Of a stretch of DNA of 18,042 nt, positions 6,668 to 13,242 are shown one piece after another; position 1 is the stretch's first letter, and the number at the start of each line of letters is the position of its first letter. The DNA comes from DASUAO01 sp046484625 (GTDB taxonomy: Bacteria > Actinomycetota > Acidimicrobiia > IMCC26256 > PALSA-555): contig JAWOIO010000024.1 of assembly GCA_046484625.1 (NCBI GenBank), positions 1 through 18,042 on the forward strand, written 5' to 3'. The notes beneath the pieces are model-generated. The model saw only the letters and a list, made by a program, of their open reading frames with translations. It was not told where the DNA came from and searched no databases. Both the position numbers and the translations under genes were made by a program.

Positions 6668-7741
6668 ATGACGGCCGGGGCGGGCGCGGGCGACGGCGAC
6701 GACGACGTCGTGTGGGCCGACGTGCTCGGCCGACTGATGGCGGGGGAGGACCTCACGCCCGACGCGGTCGCTCGGGTGATGTCCACGATCCTCGCGGGCG
6801 GCGCCACCGACGCTCAGATCGCCGGGTTCGCGGTCGCGCTGCGCGCGAAGGGAGAGACGAGCGATGAGCTCGCGGCGCTCGCGCGCACGATGGTCGAGTT
6901 CGCCGAGCGCGTCGACGTCGCCGAGATCGAGCCGCTCGTCGACACGTGCGGCACGGGCGGGGACGGGTCCGGATCGGTGAACGTCTCGACGATGGCGGCG
7001 CTGATCGCGGCCGGGGCCGGGGCGAAGGTGGCCAAGCACGGGAACCGCGCGGCGTCGTCGCGGTGCGGCTCGGCCGACGTGCTCGAGGAGCTCGGCGTGG
7101 TCATCGACCTCGCGCCGGCCGGTGTCGCCCGGTGCATCCGCGAGGCCGGGATCGGGTTCTGCTTCGCGCCCCGGTTCCATCCGGCGATGAGGTTCGCGGC
7201 CGGGCCCCGCCGTGAGCTCGGTGTCCGCACCACGTTCAACTTCCTGGGACCGCTCGCGAACCCCGCCGGCGTCCGCCGCCAGGCCGTCGGCGTCTCCGAC
7301 GCCGCGATGGCGCCGCGCATGGTCGCGGCCCTGGCCACGCTCGGCGCCGAGCGGGCGCTCGTCTTTCACGGCCACGACGGTCTCGACGAGCTCACGACCA
7401 CCGCCGCCTCCACCGTGCACGAGCTGCGCGACGGGTCGGTCCGCACCTACGACGTGGATCCGGCCGCGCTCGGCCTCGCGGCCGCGGCACCGGCGGACCT
7501 CGTCGGGGGTGATGCTGCCGCGAACGCCGCGGTCGTCCGTCGCGTGCTCGACGGGGAGGCCGGCCCGGCCCGGGACATCGCGGTGCTGAACGCCGCCGCC
7601 GCACTCGTGGTCGCCGACCTGGCGGCGGACCTGGCCGAGGGGCTGCGCGGTGCGGTCGCGGCGATCGACGACGGACGGGCCGCGGCGGCCCTCGAAGCGT
7701 TCGTGCACGTGAGTGCCGCCGCCCGCGAGGATGGGAACTGA
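6668..7741 (+). CDS. trpD: Anthranilate phosphoribosyltransferase
   Basis: A 357-residue TrpD, second step of tryptophan synthesis: anthranilate plus PRPP gives phosphoribosyl-anthranilate. An N-terminal helical domain (WADVLGRLMAGEDLTPDAVARVMSTIL) is followed by the PRPP loop DTCGTGGDGSGSVNVST (94-100 core), then KHGNRAASSRCGSADVLEELG (123-143) and FAPRFHPAMR with RTTFNFLGPLANPAGVRRQAVGV, all family hallmarks. The N-terminus carries a Gly/Ala/Asp-rich extension of about 13 residues. The start ATG has GAAGGA seven bases upstream. No other trp gene is in the window; it stands alone between an acyl-CoA dehydrogenase and a zinc-ribbon membrane gene. Its TGA shares one base with the ATG of the next gene, suggesting coupled translation. 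Confidence 0.96.
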   Translation: MTAGAGAGDGDDDVVWADVLGRLMAGEDLTPDAVARVMSTILAGGATDAQIAGFAVALRAKGETSDELAALARTMVEFAERVDVAEIEPLVDTCGTGGDGSGSVNVSTMAALIAAGAGAKVAKHGNRAASSRCGSADVLEELGVVIDLAPAGVARCIREAGIGFCFAPRFHPAMRFAAGPRRELGVRTTFNFLGPLANPAGVRRQAVGVSDAAMAPRMVAALATLGAERALVFHGHDGLDELTTTAASTVHELRDGSVRTYDVDPAALGLAAAAPADLVGGDAAANAAVVRRVLDGEAGPARDIAVLNAAAALVVADLAADLAEGLRGAVAAIDDGRAAAALEAFVHVSAAAREDGN

Positions 7742-8385
7742 TGGCCAAGGCGCTGCAATGCCCGAGCTGCGGGACGAAGAAGCGGATCGACGCGCTCGTC
7801 GGTGGCGACACCTTCCAGTGCGAGGGGTGTGGGCAGGTGACGAGGATCCCACCCGGGCTCCAGGACGACCACCGGAGCACGCGGTCGCGCGCCACGCCCG
7901 ACCCGGTCGGCGCGGCGGTGTCCTCGCAGGAGGGCGCGCCGCCGGCGCCGCCGAAGCGCCGCGGCGGAGTGGCGGTCGCCGCGGGCGCGACGGCCGCGAC
8001 GCCGGCCCCCGTCCCGGTCGTGCCCGATCCGGCCGGGGGAGGAGTCGCGGTCGCGGCACCCCCCGTGCGGGGAAGAGGAGGCCGTCGGTCCACCCCGATC
8101 GACGCCTCGGAGGCCGCAGCCGGCCAGGTCAAGGTGGTGTGGCGGGTCCTGGCGTGGCTCGTGGCGCTGCCGATCGCGCTCGCCGCGGTGGGGATCCCCG
8201 CACGCAGCGCCGGGTACCTCAACAGCCAACGCCTCCTCGACGTCATCGTCGACAACGGGCTGACCCGCTTCGTTCCGGTCCTCGTGATCGTCGTGCTCTG
8301 GGCGTTGATGACCGCACTCCTCGTGACGGCGATCCTCGCGGTCGGGCAACGGCTCGCGGCACGTCGCCGGCGGCGCCGCACCTGA
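7741..8385 (+). CDS. Zinc-ribbon membrane protein of unknown function
   Basis: A 214-residue protein that I cannot assign to a named family. The N-terminus (residues 1-42) is a compact zinc ribbon with two CxxC knuckles (CPSC and CEGC). A long Ala/Pro/Gly-rich, low-complexity linker follows, with some basic patches (KRRGG, RGRGGRR). Two hydrophobic helices come next (VLAWLVALPIALAAVGIPA and FVPVLVIVVLWALMTALLVTAILAV), and the end is strongly basic (RRRRRRT). The layout suggests a soluble zinc-binding head tethered to the membrane with both termini cytoplasmic; that topology is inferred from charge. It overlaps the trpD stop by one base (TGATG), so it is translationally coupled to trpD. It is followed by a LexA-box promoter for the next unit. 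Confidence 0.8.
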   Translation: MAKALQCPSCGTKKRIDALVGGDTFQCEGCGQVTRIPPGLQDDHRSTRSRATPDPVGAAVSSQEGAPPAPPKRRGGVAVAAGATAATPAPVPVVPDPAGGGVAVAAPPVRGRGGRRSTPIDASEAAAGQVKVVWRVLAWLVALPIALAAVGIPARSAGYLNSQRLLDVIVDNGLTRFVPVLVIVVLWALMTALLVTAILAVGQRLAARRRRRRT

Positions 8386-8404
8386 CGCAACGCACGGGTT
8401 CTTC

Positions 8405-8418
8405 CGAACATGCGTTCG
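8405..8418 (+). promoter_or_regulatory. LexA (SOS) box-like palindrome
   Basis: CGAACATGCGTTCG is a perfect inverted repeat of CGAAC around the central ATGC, apart from the ATGC spacer itself. It fits the actinobacterial SOS-box core cGAACnnnnGTTCg. It overlaps the likely -35 (TTCGTG, 8415-8420), 17 bp before the -10 at 8438, which is where a repressor would block transcription of the 8450/8701 gene pair. Confidence 0.65.
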
Positions 8419-8437
8419 TGATCCCGGGGGGCTGCGG

Positions 8438-8443
8438 TAGCAT
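8438..8443 (+). promoter_or_regulatory. Putative -10 hexamer of a leaderless promoter (zinc ribbon / NYN unit)
   Basis: TAGCAT fits TANNNT and ends 6 nt before ATG 8450, with no Shine-Dalgarno. A weak -35 (TTCGTG, 8415-8420) lies 17 bp upstream, inside the LexA-like palindrome. Confidence 0.5.
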
Positions 8444-8449
8444 CACGCG

Positions 8450-8704
8450 ATGAGCGCGCGGTATCGCTGCCAGAGCTGCGGCAACCTCACGCGCTTCGAC
8501 GTCGTGATCACCCGCCGCACACGCGAGTACCACCACTTCAGCGTGGCCGGTGAGCTCGAGATCGAGGATCGCGAGCTCCTCGACGAACGCGAGGAGCGGG
8601 TGTCCTGCCGGTGGTGCGGCGCGGCCGACGCCGCGATCGAGCGGCTCCTCCCCGACCCTGTCTCGGCCGAGTCCGCGCCGGCCGAGTCGGTCGGTGAGTC
8701 GTGA
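8450..8704 (+). CDS. Small zinc-ribbon protein upstream of NYN ribonuclease
   Basis: An 84-residue protein with two CxxC knuckles, Cys7/Cys10 (YRCQSCG) and Cys53/Cys56 (VSCRWCG). They are separated by a polar segment with FDVVITRRTREYHHFSVAGE and an acidic stretch (EIEDRELLDEREE), consistent with one small zinc ribbon. The tail is acidic and Ser/Ala-rich. The function is not recognised; zinc ribbons of this size often bind nucleic acid or a partner protein. The last bases overlap the next gene by four (GTGA), so it is tightly coupled to the NYN-domain protein and may act with it. The promoter carries a LexA-like box and a -10 6 nt from the ATG, suggesting SOS-controlled leaderless expression. 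Confidence 0.82.
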   Translation: MSARYRCQSCGNLTRFDVVITRRTREYHHFSVAGELEIEDRELLDEREERVSCRWCGAADAAIERLLPDPVSAESAPAESVGES

Positions 8705-10113
8705 GTCAACCGGTGACGGCCTCGCCCGAGGGCGCAGCGGGCTCGGGCGTCGACGGGCTCCCGGTGCCGGAGACGCTGCTCGCGCCGATCCTCGACATCG
8801 CGGCGGTCGTCCTGCGCGACTTCGACGGCGACCTCCCGGCGGTCCTCCGCCCGCTCGCCGGCTTCGACCCCCGCCGGCTCGGCAGCGGGCCCGCGCGCCA
8901 GCAGCTCCGGCGCGCCCTGGAGGTCGATGCCGAGTTCCGCGGCGAGGTGGTCGAGCGGTTCCTCGCGCTCGACGAGGCCGCCGCGGCGCTCTCCTCATGG
9001 AGCGCATCGCTGTCGCTCCGACGGGCCGAAGAGGCGGCCGAGCGGTCCGATCTGCCACTTCTCGCGTCGGTGCTCTACGCGGCACGACCGGAGGGCTGGG
9101 CGTTCGGCCTGGGCGTCCTCTGCGTCGTCTTCGACCGCAAGCGGGCCGACAAGGAGCGCGCCGACGACGCCAAGGCGCGGGAGATGCAGAGCGCGACCCT
9201 CGGTGAGGCCCGTCGACGGGCCGAGGACGCGCGCGACGATGCGCTCGCCGCCGTCGCGCGCCTGGAAGCCCAGCTCAAGGACGAGCGCAAGGACCGTCGC
9301 GATCGAGAGCTGAAGGCCGAACGAGCGATCGCGGCCGCGGCCGGCCGCGACACGGAGAGTGCACAGAAGGTCGAAGCTGCCGACGCGGCGGTGGCAGCAG
9401 CCGAGGCTCGACTCGCACGCGAGTCGATGCGCGCGCGCGAGGCCGAGCAGGAGCTGCGTGACCTCCGGCGCGAGGTGCGCCGACGGGAGCAGGCGCACAC
9501 CGAGCGCGGCGGTCTCGACGCGTCGGAGCTGCGGATGCTCGCCGACGCGGCGAAGGAGGCCCAGCGGCTCGCGACCCGGCTCGAGGGGCTGACCAAGATC
9601 ACCCGTCACGCACCCGTTCCGTCCGACTCGGGCGGGGCAGCCGCGGGAGGCACGTCGTCGGGCACGCGGCGGGTGCAGGTCCCGTGTCCCCCGGGCCTGG
9701 TGGCCGACACCGCCGACGGGCTCGACGCGATGCTGCGGACCCGTGGGGTGCAGCTCGTCGTCGACGGCTACAACGTCTCCATGGTCGGGCGGGCCGACGC
9801 CGCGATCGCCGAGCAGCGAGCCTGGCTGCTGGGCGCGCTCGCCGGCCTCCATCTTCGGCTCCGGTGCTCCGTGGTGGCGGTGTTCGACGGCGCCGACGTC
9901 CATGCGCCCCCGGAGCGGCGGACCGGCGTCAAGGTCGTGTTCTCGTCGGGCGGGGAGAAGGCCGACCCGGTCGTGGTGCGGGAGGTGGCCGCGCTGGCGC
10001 CGTCGACCCCGGCGATCGTCGTCTCGTCGGACCGCTGGGTGCAGGAGCACTCGGAGGCGGAGGGCGCGATCGCCGTTCCGGCCGAGGCGCTCGTGGAGCT
10101 GCTCAAACGCTGA
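8701..10113 (+). CDS. YacP-type NYN-domain ribonuclease with long coiled coil
   Basis: A 470-residue protein in three parts. Residues about 20-140 form a helical Leu/Ala-rich N-terminal region. Residues about 145-300 are a highly charged heptad-like coiled coil (KRADKERADDAKAREMQ, ARRRAEDARDD, EQELRDLRREVRRREQ). After a Gly/Ser linker, residues about 345-470 form a NYN (PIN-like) nuclease domain of the YacP/Rae1 kind, with acidic residues Asp355 (VVDGYNVS), Asp396 (VFDGAD), Asp422 (EKADPVV) and Asp444 (VSSDRWV). All the expected metal-site acids are present, so endoribonuclease activity is plausible. Known relatives cut RNA, for example ribosome-associated mRNA in Bacillus. Start GTG 8701 overlaps the upstream stop by 4 bp. 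The probable LexA control points to a DNA-damage-induced role, which is inference. Confidence 0.87.
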   Translation: MSQPVTASPEGAAGSGVDGLPVPETLLAPILDIAAVVLRDFDGDLPAVLRPLAGFDPRRLGSGPARQQLRRALEVDAEFRGEVVERFLALDEAAAALSSWSASLSLRRAEEAAERSDLPLLASVLYAARPEGWAFGLGVLCVVFDRKRADKERADDAKAREMQSATLGEARRRAEDARDDALAAVARLEAQLKDERKDRRDRELKAERAIAAAAGRDTESAQKVEAADAAVAAAEARLARESMRAREAEQELRDLRREVRRREQAHTERGGLDASELRMLADAAKEAQRLATRLEGLTKITRHAPVPSDSGGAAAGGTSSGTRRVQVPCPPGLVADTADGLDAMLRTRGVQLVVDGYNVSMVGRADAAIAEQRAWLLGALAGLHLRLRCSVVAVFDGADVHAPPERRTGVKVVFSSGGEKADPVVVREVAALAPSTPAIVVSSDRWVQEHSEAEGAIAVPAEALVELLKR

Positions 10114-10183
10114 CGGCGCCTCGGTTCTGTGCAAATCGTCGGGGCCGGAGGGGCTGTCCTACCCCCCTGCGATGCTGGCGAGC

Positions 10184-10381
10184 ATGCTGATCGACTGTGA
10201 TGAATGCGTGATGCAGGGGACCGACGCGTGCAACGACTGCGTCGTCACCTTCATCGCCGAACGGGACCCGGGGGACGCCGTCGTGATCGACGTGGCCGAG
10301 GAGCGAGCCGTGCGGATGCTGGCCCGGGCCGGACTCGTGCCGGTGCTCCGCCACGAGCCCCGGGCGCACGTGCCGCACTGA
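10184..10381 (+). CDS. Four-cysteine miniprotein, conserved-hypothetical type
   Basis: About 65 residues starting MLIDCDECVMQG. Two CxxC pairs lie close together at the N-terminus (Cys5/Cys8 and Cys16/Cys19, DCDEC and ACNDC) and probably bind zinc or an iron-sulfur cluster. A short strand (CVVTFIAE), an acidic segment (VIDVAEERAVRMLARAGLVPVL) and a His-rich end follow. I believe similar short proteins are widespread in Actinobacteria, but the function is not known to me. An in-frame ATG at 10172 would add four residues (MLAS) and has a TACCCC hexamer 6 nt upstream like the leaderless genes here; neither start has a well-placed Shine-Dalgarno. It lies downstream of the NYN ribonuclease and upstream of the TetR-type palindrome. 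Confidence 0.7.
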   Translation: MLIDCDECVMQGTDACNDCVVTFIAERDPGDAVVIDVAEERAVRMLARAGLVPVLRHEPRAHVPH

Positions 10382-10422
10382 GGCGGCCCGGGCTGCTCGG
10401 GACCCGGTGGCGGGCAGAGAAG

Positions 10423-10436
10423 TAACCGATCGGTTA
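10423..10436 (+). promoter_or_regulatory. Perfect palindrome, putative TetR-family operator, with overlapping -10 (10435-10440)
   Basis: TAACCGATCGGTTA is a perfect 14-bp palindrome in the intergenic region before the carotenoid oxygenase. TAGTTT (10435-10440), a TANNNT-type -10, overlaps its right end, so a bound repressor would occlude RNA polymerase. No good -35 is seen. The leader then runs about 60 nt to a GGAGG ribosome-binding site. A related site, with the same flank, lies at 16643-16656. No TetR gene is in the window. Confidence 0.7.
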
Positions 10437-10503
10437 GTTTCTTCCCGGACGCCGTCACCCGTCGGATGGGCGCTCGCCCACCCGGCCGAGCCCGGAGGAA
10501 TGC

Positions 10504-11877
10504 ATGGCCACAACGGAGACCACCCAGACCGAGAAGGTGCCCTGGCACCTCGCGGGGAACAACGCGCCGGTGTTCGACGAGGTGACCCTCACCGACCTCG
10601 AGGTCAAGGGTGCGATCCCGCCGGAGCTCTCGGGTCGGTACTTCCGCAACGGCGCGAATCCCCAGACGGGAAGCTCGCCGCACTGGTTCGTCGGCGACGG
10701 CATGATCCACGGGATCGAGCTCAGGGACGGCACTGCCACGTGGTATCGCAACCGCTACGTCAAGACCCCGTGTCTCGAGCGTCCCGACCTGACCCGGATC
10801 GAGATGATGCTCGACCCCGAGACGCTGCAGCTCGACTTCCGGATGTCGGTCGCCAACACCCACGTCATCAGCCACGCGGGTCGGATCATGGCGCTCGAGG
10901 AGGGTGCGTTCCCGTACGTGCTCGATGCCGAGCTCGAGACGGTGGGACCGTGGGACTTCGGCGGTCTGCTGAACACCGCGATGACTGCGCACCCCAAGAT
11001 CTGCCCGTCGACCGGTGAGCTGCTCCTCTTCGGGTACGGCACCATCGCGCCGCCGTACCTCACCTACCACCGGGTCGACGCGAACGGGAACCTGGTGCAG
11101 TCCTCCGAGATCACCGTGAACGGCCCGACGATGATTCATGACTTCTCGGTCAGTCGGAACCACACGGTGTTCATGGACCTCCCCGCGGTGTTCGACATGG
11201 AGGCCGCGATGTCCGGCGGCATGCCGATCCGATGGGACGACGACTACCCGTCCCGGTTCGGCATCATGCCCCGAGAGGGAACCGACGCCGACGTGCAGTG
11301 GTTCGACGTCGACCCGTGCTACGTGTTCCACACGCTCAACGCCCACGACGACGGCGACACGGTCGTCGTGCGGGGCTGTCGGCTCCCCGAGCTCTGGCGC
11401 GACACGAGCGCGATGGAGATGGGCGATGCCCCCGACCCGTCGGCCGGCCCGCGCCTGCACGAGTGGCGCTTCGACCTCGCCACGGGGAAGGTGTCGGAAG
11501 GTCCGCTCGACGACCAGCCGGTCGACTTCCCGCGAGTTGCCGACCGCGACGTCGGGGTCGACGCCCGGTACGGCTACTGCGCCGACTTCGGGGGCGAGGT
11601 CGGGCGAACCGTCAAGTACGACCTCGCCGACGGTTCGAAGGCGCTGCACGAGTTCCCCGAGGGCCACTCCCCGGGCGAGCCGGTCTTCATCGCGAGTGCC
11701 GACGCCACGAGCCCCGACGACGGCTGGGTCACGACGTACGTCTACGACGCCGGGACCGACACCAGCTACATGGTGCTGCTCGACGCCTCCGACTTCACCG
11801 GGCCCCCGGTCGCCGAGGTGCACCTGCCGCGGCGAATCCCGACCGGGTTCCACGGGAGCTGGATCCCCGACGCATAG
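10504..11877 (+). CDS. Carotenoid oxygenase family (RPE65/lignostilbene dioxygenase-type) enzyme
   Basis: A 457-residue seven-bladed-propeller oxygenase. The four iron-binding histidines are present in family context: His163 (TAHPK), His212 (TMIHDFSV), His276 (VFHTLNAHDDG) and His450 (GFHGSW), the last close to the C-terminus as usual. The N-terminal signature ELSGRYFRNGANPQ and HWFVGDGMIHG is also intact. These cytosolic non-heme Fe(II) enzymes cleave an alkene C=C bond in carotenoids, apocarotenoids, stilbenes or phenylpropenes such as isoeugenol to carbonyl products. The substrate cannot be read here. GGAGG (10494-10498) precedes the ATG. A perfect TetR-type palindrome overlapping its -10 suggests inducible expression. 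It stands alone on the plus strand and converges on the dehydrogenase operon with a 21-bp gap. Confidence 0.95.
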   Translation: MATTETTQTEKVPWHLAGNNAPVFDEVTLTDLEVKGAIPPELSGRYFRNGANPQTGSSPHWFVGDGMIHGIELRDGTATWYRNRYVKTPCLERPDLTRIEMMLDPETLQLDFRMSVANTHVISHAGRIMALEEGAFPYVLDAELETVGPWDFGGLLNTAMTAHPKICPSTGELLLFGYGTIAPPYLTYHRVDANGNLVQSSEITVNGPTMIHDFSVSRNHTVFMDLPAVFDMEAAMSGGMPIRWDDDYPSRFGIMPREGTDADVQWFDVDPCYVFHTLNAHDDGDTVVVRGCRLPELWRDTSAMEMGDAPDPSAGPRLHEWRFDLATGKVSEGPLDDQPVDFPRVADRDVGVDARYGYCADFGGEVGRTVKYDLADGSKALHEFPEGHSPGEPVFIASADATSPDDGWVTTYVYDAGTDTSYMVLLDASDFTGPPVAEVHLPRRIPTGFHGSWIPDA

Positions 11878-11898
11878 CGGTCCGCGAGGCCGAGCCGG

Positions 11899-13242
11899 TC
11901 AACGCATCTGACCGACGCACTGGCGTGCGGCATCGCCGAGCGCCTCGGTGCCGCCCGGGTGCCAATGGGTCGCGGCCGCGAGGTCGTGCGCGGTGAGCTC
12001 CGCGGCGAGCGCGGTCGTCCCGACACCGATCATCTCGGCGGCATCCGGCCCGACCGCGTGCACCCCGAGCACCTGTCCGAGCTCCCGGTCCGCGACGATC
12101 TTCACCGCTCCACCGCGGTTGCCGAGCACGATGCCGCGCGCGGTCTGGCCGAGATCGACGATCCCGACCGCGACGTCGTGGCCGTCGGCGCGGGCTGCGA
12201 CCTCGGACATCCCGACCCAGGCGATCGCCGGCTCGGCATGGAGCACGTGCGGGAGCACGCCGAGACGGAGCCGCTGCCGATCGCCGGTCGCGTTGGCGGC
12301 GGCGACCCGCCCCGCGTGGGCTGCACTCGACGAGAGCATTCCGGAGCCCGTGACGTCGCCGACCGCGTAGACCGACGCGAGCGTCGTGCGGGCCGAGGCG
12401 TCGACCACGACGCCGCCGGTCACCGGATCGAGCCGGATCCCCGTGCCGTCGAGCCCCAGGCCCTCGGTGTGGGGACGGCGCGTGTCGGGCCCGGCCACGA
12501 TCTCGGCGCCCTCGGCGCTCGAGAGGTCGCCGGGCGCGGCCACCGTGATGCCCACGGCCGAGAACGCATCGCGCACGAGCGGGTCGAGGTCGGGGTCGAG
12601 GCCCGCAACGACGGTGGCGTCGTCGGGTACCAGGGTGACGGCGCACCCGGCGACCGAGAGCAGGAAGGCGTACTCCAGCGCGAACGCGGTGCGGGCGGGG
12701 CCGCCGCCGACGATGACCGCGGACTTCGGCACGACGGTGAGGGAGGTGAGCGCGTCGAGCGTCTGGACCGTGGCGGCGGGGATGCCCTCGAGCGGTGCCG
12801 CTTCCCATCGAGCGCCCGTCGCGAGCACGATGGCTCCGGCGGAGAGCTCGGTGCTGGCGCCGTCGGACGCCCGCACGTCGACGCGATCGGTGCCCTGCAG
12901 CGATCCGGTGCCCTCGACCACGTCGACCCCCGCGGCGCGCAGCGACCGCCCGACGCCCTGGCCGAGCACGCCGACCAGCGCGTCCTTGCGGGCGACGGCA
13001 CGGCCGAGCGCCCACGCGTCGCCGAGGTCGAGGACCCCTGCGATCGCGAGCTCCTGCGCGGTTGCGTAGGGCACCGCCGCCGACAGCAGTGCCTGGGTGG
13101 GGATGCAGGTGTGGTGGACGCACTGCCCACCGAGATCGGCCGGCTCGACCAGCACGACCCGGGCTCCCCGCGCTGCGGCTTCGAGCGCGGCGGCGTGGCC
13201 GCCCGGCCCTCCGCCGAGTACGAGCAGGTCGCAGTCCGGCAT
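11899..13242 (-). CDS. Dihydrolipoyl dehydrogenase-like E3 component of a 2-oxoacid/acetoin dehydrogenase complex
   Basis: A 447-residue flavoprotein disulfide reductase. The FAD Rossmann motif LLVLGGGPGG (7-15) is intact, as is the redox disulfide Cys41/Cys46 (GGQCVHHTCIPTQALL), although CIPTQ replaces the usual CIPSK. The second FAD motif is VYAVGDVTG (291-299). The C-terminal acid/base pair is His428/Glu433 (HPGGTE). E3 reoxidises the E2 dihydrolipoyl arm and passes electrons to NAD+. The NAD-binding fingerprint is unusual: VGGGPART (178-185) has Arg184 where the third Gly belongs, and the second strand ends VTLVP instead of an acidic residue. The start ATG 13242 shares one base with the E2 stop; the longer open frame would be antisense-style read-through of E2. 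It is the last gene of the operon. Confidence 0.88.
   Translation of the reverse strand: MPDCDLLVLGGGPGGHAAALEAAARGARVVLVEPADLGGQCVHHTCIPTQALLSAAVPYATAQELAIAGVLDLGDAWALGRAVARKDALVGVLGQGVGRSLRAAGVDVVEGTGSLQGTDRVDVRASDGASTELSAGAIVLATGARWEAAPLEGIPAATVQTLDALTSLTVVPKSAVIVGGGPARTAFALEYAFLLSVAGCAVTLVPDDATVVAGLDPDLDPLVRDAFSAVGITVAAPGDLSSAEGAEIVAGPDTRRPHTEGLGLDGTGIRLDPVTGGVVVDASARTTLASVYAVGDVTGSGMLSSSAAHAGRVAAANATGDRQRLRLGVLPHVLHAEPAIAWVGMSEVAARADGHDVAVGIVDLGQTARGIVLGNRGGAVKIVADRELGQVLGVHAVGPDAAEMIGVGTTALAAELTAHDLAAATHWHPGGTEALGDAARQCVGQMR

Noticed and set aside
5303..8059. 918-codon minus-strand open frame
   Set aside because: Shadow of the acyl-CoA dehydrogenase, trpD and zinc-ribbon genes; composition is Arg/Gly/His-rich with no domain.
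10386..10406. GC-rich inverted repeats (CCGGG...CCCGG) after the four-cysteine miniprotein as a terminator
   Set aside because: Stem of only about five pairs with alternative registers and no U-tract; not distinguishable from background in this GC-rich DNA.
11878..11898. Bidirectional terminator between the carotenoid oxygenase and E3
   Set aside because: Only 21 bp and no convincing inverted repeat.
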